Origin: Nocardiopsis sp. TSRI0078
Lineage (GTDB): Bacteria; Actinomycetota; Actinomycetes; Streptosporangiales; Streptosporangiaceae
Assembly: GCF_001905145.1 (NCBI RefSeq)
Contig: NZ_LWLB01000012.1
Location: 124,001 to 188,000, forward strand
Reading direction: 5' to 3'
DNA length: 64,000 nt
The translations under genes and the position numbers were made by a program. The notes below the pieces were generated by a model. That model was not told the origin of the DNA, did not search any database, and saw only the letters and a list, made by a program, of their open reading frames with translations. Below are positions 1 to 7,851 of this stretch, piece by piece (positions within the stretch are counted from its first letter, which is position 1; each line of letters begins with the position of its first letter).

Positions 1-27
1 CCGAGCGACGATTTCTTCGACCTGTGA
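1..27 (+). CDS. C-terminal tail of a gene entering from the left (partial)
   Basis: Reading from base 1 gives eight codons ending PSDDFFDL and then TGA at 25-27. The short acidic/aromatic tail could be the end of a gene that starts outside the window, on the same strand as the methyltransferase that follows. Too little is present to assign a family, and the frame is only supported by the stop and by the promoter-like sequence that begins right after it. Confidence 0.3.
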   Translation, partial: PSDDFFDL

Positions 28-38
28 CTGTGACTCGG

Positions 39-67
39 TTAACAACACCGCACACTCGGAATACAAT
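39..67 (+). promoter_or_regulatory. Sigma70-type promoter for the DUF574 methyltransferase
   Basis: TTAACA at 39-44 and TACAAT at 62-67 are separated by exactly 17 bases, each matching five of six consensus positions. The stretch is AT-rich compared with its surroundings and lies about 45 bases before the start codon at 112. No transcription data are available, so this is a sequence-based call. Confidence 0.55.
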
Positions 68-111
68 CCAGAGGTCGACCAGACTTCCCCACCTCAGACA
101 AGAGGAAGGCG

Positions 112-999
112 ATGCCTCGATTCTCCTCCCCCGATTTCCTCAGGCAGGCGGGGGGCAAACACGTCAGGGCCAATCCTCCCCCCCTCCTCGACCTGGCGCA
201 GCCCAGCGTGGCCCGGCTGCACTCCTTCCACCTCAAGGGCAAGGACCATTTCGAGGTGGACCGGGACCTGGCCGCCAAGGCGGAGCGGGCCGCGCCGGGG
301 TTCCAGGACCTGGTCCTGGGCGAGCGGGCCTTCCTCCAGCGCGCCGTCCGCCACCTGAGCGCGGACCTGGGCATCCGGCAGTTCATCCAGTTCGGTGCGG
401 GGCTGCCCGCGCCCGGCGACCCGCACGAGATCGCGCACGAGAGCGTTCCCGGGGCCCGGGTCGTCTACGCCACCGACGACCCGGTGGTGCTGACCCACCA
501 CCGCGCACTGCTCCGCAGCGGACGCGCCACCACGGCGGTGGACGCCTCCCTCACCCGGCCCGGCCAGTTCCTGCGCAGTTCCGGGATCCGGGGCTTCGTC
601 GATCTGGACGAGCCCGTGGGCCTGCTGCTCACCGGTGCGGTCTCCCACACCTCCGACGCCGACACCCCGGCCGAGCACATCGCGGTCCTGCGCGAAGCCC
701 TCGCTCCTGGCAGCCACATGGTCCTCAGCCACTACTGCCGCCCCGACCCGACCGTCTTCCCGAAGGACGCGGCGCGGGCCGAGCAGCTGGAGCGCGTCTT
801 CCTGGACCGCCTGGGATCCGGCCGCTGGCGCTCCCGGAAGGCCATCGAGGCCTTCTTCGAGGGCTGGGAGGTCTGCGAGCCCGGTGTGATCGAGGTCCAG
901 CGCTGGCGCACGCTGCCCGTGGCCCCGCCCGTGCCCGGCTGCTACCAGATGCCGCAGCGCAACCGGCGGCTGATCCTCGGCGGCATCGGCAGGATCTGA
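112..999 (+). CDS. SAM-dependent methyltransferase, DUF574 family
   Basis: The 295-residue product resembles the actinobacterial S-adenosylmethionine methyltransferase family once called DUF574. Visible features are an N-terminal RAxxHxFxLKGKDHFEVDRD-like region, a Rossmann motif around residues 100-115 (IRQFIQFGAGLP), an acidic strand end near VVYATDD, and a later VLSHYCRP segment. The ATG is preceded by AAGAGGAAGG at good spacing. The natural substrate of the family is unknown; members are often found near small DUF397 or XRE-type regulators, neither of which is visible here. It appears to be transcribed alone. Confidence 0.85.
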   Translation: MPRFSSPDFLRQAGGKHVRANPPPLLDLAQPSVARLHSFHLKGKDHFEVDRDLAAKAERAAPGFQDLVLGERAFLQRAVRHLSADLGIRQFIQFGAGLPAPGDPHEIAHESVPGARVVYATDDPVVLTHHRALLRSGRATTAVDASLTRPGQFLRSSGIRGFVDLDEPVGLLLTGAVSHTSDADTPAEHIAVLREALAPGSHMVLSHYCRPDPTVFPKDAARAEQLERVFLDRLGSGRWRSRKAIEAFFEGWEVCEPGVIEVQRWRTLPVAPPVPGCYQMPQRNRRLILGGIGRI

Positions 1000-1293
1000 A
1001 CCCCTGCCCCGTTCCCTCTCCCCGCGTCGGAGCCGTGCCGGACCGGCAGCGGGCGAGGGCCGCCCCCTCCGGGCGGGCCCCGGAGTGTTCCAGTGCACCC
1101 GTGGCCGACCCGCCGCGCGCGGCGGCCGTGTCCGAGCCGTGGATGCCGGGCCGGGAGCGTCGACGCCACGACGACGTGGGCGTCCCCGTCCGAGAACAGC
1201 CGTGGCGGAGCCCGAGGCAGGAGACCCTTCGCGCTTTCCCCGGCCCGCTCGAACGCACCCTCTCCCCCGCCGTCGCGGTGGGCGCACAACGAC
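1000..1293. other. Intergenic, no gene seen
   Basis: Nearly 300 bases between the methyltransferase stop and the tRNA terminator. All open frames here are extensions or shadows with no start signal or recognisable protein. No clear terminator for the methyltransferase was found. Confidence 0.6.
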
Positions 1294-1329
1294 GACAGGG
1301 CCCCTCCCCTGGTGGGAAGAGACCCTGTC
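1294..1329 (-). terminator. Terminator hairpin of the first tRNA-Asn
   Basis: GACAGGG (1294-1300) pairs with CCCTGTC (1323-1329), with further pairing inside (CCCCTCCC against GGGAAGAG). It begins seven bases after the 3' end of the tRNA in the minus direction. The same hairpin follows the second tRNA-Asn copy. Confidence 0.75.
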
Positions 1330-1336
1330 CCTACTG

Positions 1337-1409
1337 CTCCCGCGACTGGACTCGAACCAGTAACCTGCCGGTTAACAGCCGGCTGCTCTGCCGATTGAGC
1401 TACGCGGGA
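1337..1409 (-). tRNA. tRNA-Asn (GTT), copy 1
   Basis: A 73-nt cloverleaf on the minus strand. The acceptor arm TCCCGCG (from 1409) pairs with CGCGGGA (ending 1338), the discriminator base is G, the anticodon loop reads CTGTTAACC giving anticodon GTT, and the T-loop has GGTTCGAGTCC. CCA is not encoded. An identical copy lies at 3669-3741. Confidence 0.96.
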
Positions 1410-1445
1410 TCGCGTGCGCCGGAAGGCCTCGGGCCCTGGCGACGC

Positions 1446-1461
1446 CCTCTAGCCTAGCGCC
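1446..1461 (-). promoter_or_regulatory. Promoter element of tRNA-Asn copy 1
   Basis: Read on the minus strand this is GGCGCTAGGCTAGAGG, containing the -10-like hexamer TAGGCT about 40 bases before the tRNA 5' end. The same 16 bases occur at 3779-3794 before the second copy although the DNA between element and tRNA differs, which argues for function. No good -35 was seen for either copy. Confidence 0.6.
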
Positions 1462-1585
1462 TCCTGAAGGGTGCTCGCGACGCGTTTTCCGCCGCGCTCC
1501 CCCTCACCCGCCCCGGGCCGGGTGAGGCACGCCGGAGGCCCGGGTTCCCGTGGCCGTCGCGGCGCCCCGTGCTCCGAGAAGGGGC

Positions 1586-1620
1586 CCCGCCCCGCGGGAG
1601 CGAACTCCTGCCGGGGCGGG
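1586..1620 (-). terminator. Terminator after the glucuronoyl esterase
   Basis: CCGCCCCG plus GGGAG pairs with CTCC plus CGGGGCGG around a CGAA loop, starting 23 bases beyond the stop codon of the minus-strand esterase. Confidence 0.7.
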
Positions 1621-1642
1621 ACCGCCGGGGTGTGCGGAGGGG

Positions 1643-3268
1643 TCAGGGGCTGCTGCAGGTGACGCCATCGGGTTCGGTGGCCGGACCGCCGGTGGCGACG
1701 AAGCCGAAGGTGACCGTGCCGTCGGCCGCGACGGCGCCGTTCCAGGGGGTGTTGCGCACCGTGACGGATCCGCTGGTCCCGGTGCTCTCCCCGTTCCAGA
1801 GGTTGCTGATGGACTGGCCGGAGGCCAGGGTCATGTCGACGGACCAGCCGTCGAGCGGACCGGTGCCGTTGTTGCGGACCGACACCTCGCCCTGGAAGCC
1901 ACCGGACCAGCTGTTGACCGTCCGGTAGTCGGCGGTGCAGGCGCCGTTCGTGCCCTCACCCGGGTCCTCGTCGCCGGGATCCCCGTCCCCCGGGTCCTCG
2001 TCACCCGGGTCCTCGTCACCCGGGGCCCCGCCGCCGTCGCCGGTCAGGACGGGGGTCTGCCAGTCCCGCCACCCGGACAGGTCGCCGGACTTGCCGGACG
2101 AGATCCTGAACACGCCGGGGGCCCGGCCCGTGTCCAGCAGGAAGGCCTCGATGCTCTGCCGCAGGGGACCCTGCCACTCGGACCTGGTGGCGCAGTGGGT
2201 GCCGTCCTGGACGTCGGACCAGTAGCTGATGTTCTCCCTCGCGCCGAGCGCCGCGTAGACCTCCGCCCCGCCCAGGGCCGCCACACTGCCGGACCGGGCG
2301 CCCAGCCAGTCGACGTGGGGGTTGTCCATGACGAGGAGGCCCCGCGGCGCGATCATGCCCACGATCTCGTGCGTGTCCACCGGCAGCGTGCTCGGGTCGC
2401 CCGTGTGGGGGCCGAAGGCGTCACCCAGCCACGGCTGCTCTCCGTAGGCGCTGTCCAGGGGCTGGGAGCCGCTCTCCTGGGCGATCCCGCGGAAGGCGGG
2501 GACACCGCCGGTGCCGGACTCGATCGGCATGGTCAGGTCGATGCGCTGGTCGAAGGCCCCGGCCACGAAGGCGCCCTTGCCGTACCGCGAGCAGCCCGTG
2601 ACGCCGGTCGCGTCCGCCTGGAGGATGGTGCCGCCCGACTGCTCGATGACGTCGATGATGCGGCTCGTGCCCCAGGCCCAGGCCATGAGCAGCCCCGTGC
2701 CGCTGGAGGAGCCGTAGACGTCGTAGAACGCGCCCTGCTTGTCGCCGCGTGAGGTGCCCTCGGCCCCGACCGAGAAGGGGTCGTAGCTGATGACGGCGGC
2801 CCCGGCGGACTTGATGGTCTCCGTGTCCGCGCCGAACCCTCCGTAGACGACGACGGCCGGAAAGGGCCCGGATCCGCTCGGCAGGTCGACCGACGCCGAG
2901 AAGCTGGTGCTCCGTCCCTGGTCCGTCACGTTCACCGTGATGTTGGACGAGGAGACCGTTCCCGTGACGCTGTCCGGCGGCGCGGGCTTCTCGCCGTAGA
3001 CGGAGCGTTCCGCCAGTTCGTGGATCTCCGCCCGCCGGCACTCCCACTCGGCCCTGGTGGTGACGCGCGTGCCGTCCAGCTTCGTGAAGGGGTCGGGGAG
3101 CCGGGACTCGAAGACCTGGGGGACGGAGCCGGGTACCGCGCAGTCGGCACCGTTGTGCTCGTCGGCGGCCGCGGCCGTCTGCGGATCGAGGGTGGTGGTG
3201 GCCAGGCTCGCGGCGACCGCGAGGGCCAGGGCCGTCCACACCCGGGGGCGATGTCGGGGAAAGCGCAT
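1643..3268 (-). CDS. Secreted 4-O-methyl-glucuronoyl methylesterase (CE15) with CBM2
   Basis: The 541-residue product starts with a signal peptide (MRFPRHRPRVW, a hydrophobic stretch, cleavage near residue 35). The catalytic domain has the CE15 nucleophile motif GCSRYGK with Ser near residue 227 and a late DGTHCA histidine. A proline/acidic linker (PGDED repeats) joins it to a C-terminal family 2 carbohydrate-binding module with typical NSWxGGFQGEV, GWSVDMTLASG and NTPWNG segments. Such enzymes cleave ester bonds between lignin alcohols and xylan glucuronic acid. The ATG at 3268 has GGAGG five bases upstream; longer frames lack a signal peptide at their start. It fits the arabinan-degrading locus at 16-31 kb. 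Confidence 0.9.
   Translation of the reverse strand: MRFPRHRPRVWTALALAVAASLATTTLDPQTAAAADEHNGADCAVPGSVPQVFESRLPDPFTKLDGTRVTTRAEWECRRAEIHELAERSVYGEKPAPPDSVTGTVSSSNITVNVTDQGRSTSFSASVDLPSGSGPFPAVVVYGGFGADTETIKSAGAAVISYDPFSVGAEGTSRGDKQGAFYDVYGSSSGTGLLMAWAWGTSRIIDVIEQSGGTILQADATGVTGCSRYGKGAFVAGAFDQRIDLTMPIESGTGGVPAFRGIAQESGSQPLDSAYGEQPWLGDAFGPHTGDPSTLPVDTHEIVGMIAPRGLLVMDNPHVDWLGARSGSVAALGGAEVYAALGARENISYWSDVQDGTHCATRSEWQGPLRQSIEAFLLDTGRAPGVFRISSGKSGDLSGWRDWQTPVLTGDGGGAPGDEDPGDEDPGDGDPGDEDPGEGTNGACTADYRTVNSWSGGFQGEVSVRNNGTGPLDGWSVDMTLASGQSISNLWNGESTGTSGSVTVRNTPWNGAVAADGTVTFGFVATGGPATEPDGVTCSSP
1961..2020 (-). repeat. Four 15-bp tandem repeats encoding the PGDED linker
   Basis: Units at 1961-1975, 1976-1990, 1991-2005 and 2006-2020; the last two are identical (CGGGTCCTCGTCACC on plus). 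They encode repeated PGDEDPGD-type residues between the CE15 domain and CBM2. Copy number may vary between strains. Confidence 0.85.
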
Positions 3269-3625
3269 GGGGACCTCCGAGAGGCAGGGTGCGCGGCCGC
3301 GGGGAGGCCCCTTTCCGGAGGACACGGGGCGTGCATCCGTCGGCGCACCGAACGGGGGGTGGTCGGTCCCGCCTGGCGAGGGCGCCACCGCGGACGCGGT
3401 GGCGGGGAGGGGACGTGTGGACCCGCCGGTGGGGGTTGCTGTGGGTCGCGGGACGGAACCGGATCGTGACCCCATACTAAGAAGAACTTCCGGCTTTTCT
3501 CCAGGAGAGGAACGGAGTTCTTCCGGAATGTTTCGGGCCAGACGTGCCGAACGAACGGGAAGGGCATGGTGGTCAGGAAGAACGTCCGTGGTCGGCGCGC
3601 CACGGCGTTTGTCGCCCGAAACGGC
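3269..3625. other. Upstream region of the glucuronoyl esterase
   Basis: No gene seen. The last third (3471-3530) is AT-richer than its surroundings and holds a long imperfect inverted repeat (3481-3523, listed separately). The esterase promoter probably lies here, but no clear -35/-10 pair could be fixed. Confidence 0.5.
3481..3523. promoter_or_regulatory. Imperfect inverted repeat, possible operator
   Basis: GAAGAACT (3481-3488) is mirrored by AGTTCTTC (3516-3523), and TCTCC/GGAGA pair closer to the centre. It lies about 210 bases upstream of the esterase start and just past the second tRNA terminator, so it could be an operator, or an RNA hairpin if transcribed. Confidence 0.4.
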
Positions 3626-3661
3626 GACAGGGCCCCTCCCCTGCCGGGGAGAGACCCTGTC
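3626..3661 (-). terminator. Terminator hairpin of the second tRNA-Asn
   Basis: GACAGGG (3626-3632) pairs with CCCTGTC (3655-3661), with an inner CCCCTCCCCTG/CCGGGGAGAG arm. It is nearly the same as the hairpin at 1294-1329. Confidence 0.75.
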
Positions 3662-3668
3662 CCTACTG

Positions 3669-3741
3669 CTCCCGCGACTGGACTCGAACCAGTAACCTGC
3701 CGGTTAACAGCCGGCTGCTCTGCCGATTGAGCTACGCGGGA
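3669..3741 (-). tRNA. tRNA-Asn (GTT), copy 2
   Basis: Identical in all 73 bases to the copy at 1337-1409: acceptor TCCCGCG, anticodon GTT, discriminator G, no encoded CCA. The two copies, with their promoters and terminators, flank the glucuronoyl esterase gene. Confidence 0.96.
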
Positions 3742-3778
3742 TGGCGTGCTCCGCGGCCTCTCGGGGGCCGTGAAGACA

Positions 3779-3794
3779 CCTCTAGCCTAGCGCC
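3779..3794 (-). promoter_or_regulatory. Promoter element of tRNA-Asn copy 2
   Basis: Same 16 bases as 1446-1461 (minus strand GGCGCTAGGCTAGAGG) with the -10-like TAGGCT, about 40 bases before the tRNA. Confidence 0.6.
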
Positions 3795-3900
3795 CCCGCG
3801 GAGTGCTCGTGACCGGTGTCCCTCACGTGTGCCCGGTCCCCTCCGGGGTAACGTCAAAGCAGGATCACGCCGATCGTCTCCAAGGCTGAAGAGGTACCCC

Positions 3901-4236
3901 ATGCGCTACCGGATCACGTTCGCCGCCGGACTCGCCATCGGTTACGTCCTGGGGGCGAAGGCGGGCAGGGCCCGCTACGAGCAGCTCTCCCGCACCGCCC
4001 GCAAGGTGGCCGACAGCCCCGTCGTGCAGGAGGTCGCCGGACTCGTCGGCGCCCAGGTCAGCAACGCGGGCCGCACCGTCTACGACAAGGCCGTGGACCG
4101 GATGCCGGTCACGTCGCTGCGCGACTTCCTGGCCCGGCCCACCGACGAGGAGATCGAGTTCGTCGAGTGGGAGGCCCGCAGCTCCAACGGCACCCAGCCG
4201 CGGGGCGACAAGGGCGCTCCCGGCGGAGAGCGCTAG
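3901..4236 (+). CDS. YtxH-like small membrane-associated protein
   Basis: The 111-residue product begins with a short hydrophobic glycine-rich segment (ITFAAGLAIGYVLGAKAGRARYEQL, residues 4-28) typical of YtxH-type proteins, followed by a charged, probably helical region and an acidic tail ending in a polar stretch. Function is not established for the family. GAAGAGG sits six bases before the ATG. Its TAG stop overlaps the GTG start of the next gene by one base, so the two are likely translated together. Confidence 0.75.
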   Translation: MRYRITFAAGLAIGYVLGAKAGRARYEQLSRTARKVADSPVVQEVAGLVGAQVSNAGRTVYDKAVDRMPVTSLRDFLARPTDEEIEFVEWEARSSNGTQPRGDKGAPGGER

Positions 4237-4757
4237 TGGCCCTGTTCTCCAGGGGCGTGCCCGCCGGGGTGCGCGCCCGGCTGGGGCGGGGCGAGCGCGT
4301 GCTCGCGCACGCGCCCGTCGTCGCCCCGGCCGGGGAGGACGCCCCGGTCCTGACCGCCACCACACGCGCCCTGCACCTGCCCGACGGCCGCGCCGTGCCC
4401 TGGCAGGACATCGACCAGGCCCGCTGGACCCCCGACACCTTCACGTTCCTGGAGGAGGGATCGGGTGAGCACACCGTACGCCTGCGTTCGGGCCCCGGCA
4501 CCGACGGTGTGGACTACCGCCGCCTGGCCGAGACCGTCTCCGAGCGCGTCACCGCGACCATCCTGGTCAACCGGTTCGTGCCCTTCCCCCGCTCCGACTC
4601 CGCCACCGGTTTCCGGCTGGTGGCGCGCCGCCCTCCCGGCGGCACCGACGTGGCCTGGCGCATCCACCTGGGCGAGGGCGTGGACCCGCGGGACCAGCGC
4701 CTGCCCGACGCCGTCTCGCGGGCCCTGGACGCCCTCCACGACCAGATGGGCGTCTGA
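4236..4757 (+). CDS. Conserved actinobacterial protein of unknown function
   Basis: The 173-residue product has no signal peptide or membrane segment. Its plan (VLTATTRALHLPDGRAVPWQDIDQARWTPDTFTFLEE, then VRLRSGPG and a late NRFVPF) resembles small beta-rich domains that read a position or ligand, but I do not recognise a named family. The GTG start overlaps the stop of the YtxH-like gene by one base and has GGCGGAGAG upstream; this start removes an unlikely arginine-rich extension. The gene ends 10 bases from the convergent oxidoreductase gene. Confidence 0.7.
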   Translation: MALFSRGVPAGVRARLGRGERVLAHAPVVAPAGEDAPVLTATTRALHLPDGRAVPWQDIDQARWTPDTFTFLEEGSGEHTVRLRSGPGTDGVDYRRLAETVSERVTATILVNRFVPFPRSDSATGFRLVARRPPGGTDVAWRIHLGEGVDPRDQRLPDAVSRALDALHDQMGV

Positions 4758-4767
4758 CCCCCGGGCC

Positions 4768-7734
4768 TCAGCCCTTGTTCCCCTCACGGTTCTTCAGGCC
4801 CCGCGCGAGGACCTCGGCCAGGTGCAGGGCGCGCCGGTCCGTGCCCTGCTCGATCTGGGTGCGGCAGCTGTAGCCGTCGGCGAGCACCAGGGTGTCCGGC
4901 GCCGCCCCGCGCACACGGGGCAGCAGCTCGCGCTCACCGATGGCCGCGGACACCTCGTAGTGGCCCTCGGTGAACCCGAAGTCGCCCGCCAGCCCGCAGC
5001 AGCCCGAGTCGAGCACCTCCCCGTCGATCCCCGCGCGCGCGATCAGCGCCCGGTCGGCGTCGAAGCCCATCACCGCGTGCTGGTGGCAGTGCACCTGGGC
5101 CATCGCCGAGGCCGGGATCCGGGGCGGCTCCCAGTCGGGCGCGTACTCGTTGAGGAAGCCCGCCAGGGTGTGCACGGCGGCGGCCACCCCCTCGCTCTCC
5201 GGCCCGGGGAGCAGCTCCACGAGGTCGTGGCGCAGCGCGGCCGTGCAGCTGGGCTCCAGCCCCACCACGGGCAGCCCCTCCTCCACCAGCGGAGCCAGGG
5301 CCCGTACCGCGCGGCGCATCACCGCGCGGGCCACGTCCAGCTGGCCGGTGGACACCCACGTCAGACCGCAGCACACCTGGCCCCGGGGCAGCACGACGGT
5401 GAACCCGGCGTCCTCCAGCACGCGCACGGCGGCGGCGGGAACGTTCGGGTTGAGGTGGTTGCCGAAGGTGTCCGGCCACAGCACCACCCGGGGTCCGTCG
5501 GTGCGGGCCCCGCCGCGCGCCGCGCGGCGGCGGAACGCCCGGGTGAAGGTGGTGCGGGCGAAGGAGGGCAGGTCGCGCTGCGCGGCCACCCCGGCGGCCT
5601 TCTTGGCCAGGCGCGAGACCCCCGGCAGCCTGGTGGCCCGGTTGGCCTCGGCCGGGGCGAGCGAGGCCAGGCGCGCCCAGACCGGCAGCCAGCCCATGGA
5701 GTAGTGGGCGGCCGGGCGCACCCTGCCCCGGTAGTGCTGGTGCAGGAACTCGGCCTTGTAGCTGGCCATGTCCACGTCGACCGGGCAGTCGCTCAGACAG
5801 CCCTTGCAGGACAGGCACAGGTCCAGGCTCTCGCGCACCTCCTCCGAGCGCCAGCCGTCGGTGATCACCTCGCCCTTGGCCATCTCGAACAGCAGGTGGG
5901 CGCGCCCCCGGGTGGAGTGCTTCTCCTCCTGGGTGACCTGGTAGCTGGGGCACATGACGCCCGGCCCCTCCTGGCGGCGGCACTTGCCGATGCCGGAGCA
6001 GCGGCGCAGCGTCTTGGCGAAGTCGCCGCCGTCCTCGCGGTAGGCCATGGTGACGTCCGTCAGCGGGAGGGGGGAAGGGGACTGCGCCGAAGGCGTCCGC
6101 CGGGGGCGGTGGAGGGCGGCGGGCGGTCCGGTGTCCACCCTCACGTCGGCGTCGAGCGGCAGCGGATCGACGATGATGCCGGGGTTCATGAGGCCCGCGG
6201 GGTCCCAGATCCGCTTGAACTCGCCGAAGGCCCGGATGAGGCGCTCGGGGTACATGCGGGCGAGGAGTTCGGAGCGCGCCTGCCCGTCGCCGTGCTCGCC
6301 CGACAGGGAGCCGCCGTGCCTGACGACGATCCCCGCGGCCTCCTCCATGAACTCCCGGTACTCGCGGCGGCCCCGTTCGTGCGTGAGCTCGAAGTCGATG
6401 CGCACGTGCAGGCAGCCGTCGCCGAAGTGGCCGTAGACCACGCCGAAGCGGCCGTGGCGCTCCATGAGCCGGTCGAAGTCGCGCAGGTAGCCGCCCAGGT
6501 TCTCGGGCGGCACGGCGGCGTCCTCCCAGCCCGACCAGGCCTCGGCGCCCGAGGGCGTGCGCTGGGTGAGCCCGGCGCCCTCCTCGCGGATGCGCCAGAG
6601 CGCCTTCTGGTGGGCGGGGTCGGCGACGACGAGGGCGTCCTGGGGGCGTGAGGCGGCGGGAAGGCCGGCGAGCATGGCCTCGGCCGCCTCGGCGGCCCGC
6701 CCGGGGTCCTGTCCGGCGATCTCCACCAGGAGCCAGGCGCCTCCCCGGGGCAGCGGCACGCGCGACCCGGAGCCGTGGCTGTCCAGGGCGGCGACCATGC
6801 GCTGGTTGATGCCCTCGACCGTGAGCGGATGGTGGCCGAGCAGGTCGGGGACGGCGTCGGCCGCCGCGGGGGCGTCCGGGTAGCCCAGGACGGCCAGCGC
6901 GCGGGCGGGCGGGCTCTCGACCAGGCGCACGGTGGCCCCGAGCACGAACGCGCAGGTGCCCTCGGTGCCCACCAGCGCGGCGGCGACGTTGCGGCCCTTC
7001 TCCGGCAGCAGCCGGTCCAGGGCGTAGCCGGACACCCGGCGGCGGAAGTCCGGCATGGCCGTGCGCAGTTCGGCGCGGTAGGTGTCCACGAGGCGGGCCA
7101 GGGCCGCGTGGATCTCGCCCTCGCGGCCGGGACGGCGCGCCAGGTCCCGCAGTTCCTCGTCGCTGCCGCAGGAGCCCACGGTGAGCCTGGTGCCGTCGCT
7201 GAGCAGCAGGTCGAGGGAGACGATGTTGTCGGCGGTGGTGCCCCAGGCCACCGAGTGGGAGCCGCAGGCGTTGTTGCCGACCATGCCGCCGATGGTGCAG
7301 CGGCTGTGGGTGGAGGGGTCGGGGGCGAAGGTGAGCCCGTACTCGGCCGTGGCCTTGCGCAGCTCGTCCAGGATGACGCCGGGCTGCACGGTGGCGGTGC
7401 GGGCCTCGGGGTCGATGTCCTCGATGGCCCGCAGGTGGCGGGAGGTGTCGATGACCACGCCGGTGCCGATGGAGTTGCCCGCGATGGAGGTGCCCCCGCC
7501 CCGGGGGACGACGGGCACATCGTGCTCGGCGCAGGCGCGGACCGCCGCCACGCAGTCCTCGACGGTCTCGGGGACGACCACGGCGAGGGGCACGCGGCGG
7601 TAGTTGGAGGCGTCGGAGGTGTAGAGGGCGAGGGTTCCCGCGTCGAAGGCGACCGTGCCCCGGACACGGCTCTCCAGATCGCGGCGCAGGGCGGCGACGT
7701 CGGTCGGTTCTGTGGTGCTGTGCGGGTCGGCCAT
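4768..7734 (-). CDS. FAD-linked and Fe-S D-2-hydroxyacid dehydrogenase (lactate/glycolate type)
   Basis: The 988-residue protein fuses two parts. The N-terminal half is a PCMH-type FAD domain (VPRGGGTSIAGNSIG near residues 77-90; NNACGSHSVAWG later) with the matching FAD-oxidase C domain (GHFGDGCLHVR and GEHGDG). The C-terminal half has a ferredoxin-like region with C-x5-C-x8-C and a canonical CLSCKGCLSDCP cluster motif, then two CCG cysteine-rich domains (VCCGLTW and SGCCGLAG). Such proteins oxidise D-lactate, glycolate or similar acids and pass electrons to the quinone pool. The exact substrate cannot be read from sequence. ATG at 7734 is chosen over an upstream TTG (7770) because it starts just before the conserved N-terminus, though no strong ribosome site is visible. 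Confidence 0.88.
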   Translation of the reverse strand: MADPHSTTEPTDVAALRRDLESRVRGTVAFDAGTLALYTSDASNYRRVPLAVVVPETVEDCVAAVRACAEHDVPVVPRGGGTSIAGNSIGTGVVIDTSRHLRAIEDIDPEARTATVQPGVILDELRKATAEYGLTFAPDPSTHSRCTIGGMVGNNACGSHSVAWGTTADNIVSLDLLLSDGTRLTVGSCGSDEELRDLARRPGREGEIHAALARLVDTYRAELRTAMPDFRRRVSGYALDRLLPEKGRNVAAALVGTEGTCAFVLGATVRLVESPPARALAVLGYPDAPAAADAVPDLLGHHPLTVEGINQRMVAALDSHGSGSRVPLPRGGAWLLVEIAGQDPGRAAEAAEAMLAGLPAASRPQDALVVADPAHQKALWRIREEGAGLTQRTPSGAEAWSGWEDAAVPPENLGGYLRDFDRLMERHGRFGVVYGHFGDGCLHVRIDFELTHERGRREYREFMEEAAGIVVRHGGSLSGEHGDGQARSELLARMYPERLIRAFGEFKRIWDPAGLMNPGIIVDPLPLDADVRVDTGPPAALHRPRRTPSAQSPSPLPLTDVTMAYREDGGDFAKTLRRCSGIGKCRRQEGPGVMCPSYQVTQEEKHSTRGRAHLLFEMAKGEVITDGWRSEEVRESLDLCLSCKGCLSDCPVDVDMASYKAEFLHQHYRGRVRPAAHYSMGWLPVWARLASLAPAEANRATRLPGVSRLAKKAAGVAAQRDLPSFARTTFTRAFRRRAARGGARTDGPRVVLWPDTFGNHLNPNVPAAAVRVLEDAGFTVVLPRGQVCCGLTWVSTGQLDVARAVMRRAVRALAPLVEEGLPVVGLEPSCTAALRHDLVELLPGPESEGVAAAVHTLAGFLNEYAPDWEPPRIPASAMAQVHCHQHAVMGFDADRALIARAGIDGEVLDSGCCGLAGDFGFTEGHYEVSAAIGERELLPRVRGAAPDTLVLADGYSCRTQIEQGTDRRALHLAEVLARGLKNREGNKG

Positions 7735-7810
7735 GGTGCACAGCGTGGCGGGTGGACCGTGGCGCCGCAAGCATGCCGCGCGGGCCCGTCCCGCCGGGCG
7801 GGCCCGGGGC

Positions 7811-7839
7811 CCGTGCCGGGCTCCGGGAGCCTGGCACGG
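7811..7839 (-). terminator. Terminator after the GH18 gene
   Basis: CCGTGCC plus GGCTCC pairs with GGAGCC plus GGCACGG, a nearly perfect hairpin beginning 12 bases beyond the GH18 stop. Confidence 0.75.
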
Positions 7840-7851
7840 ACCCCGCCGGGG

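Noticed and set aside
1961..2020. Possible CRISPR or mobile repeat in the 15-bp tandem units
   Set aside because: The units are in frame and encode a proline/acidic linker between two domains; there are no spacers.
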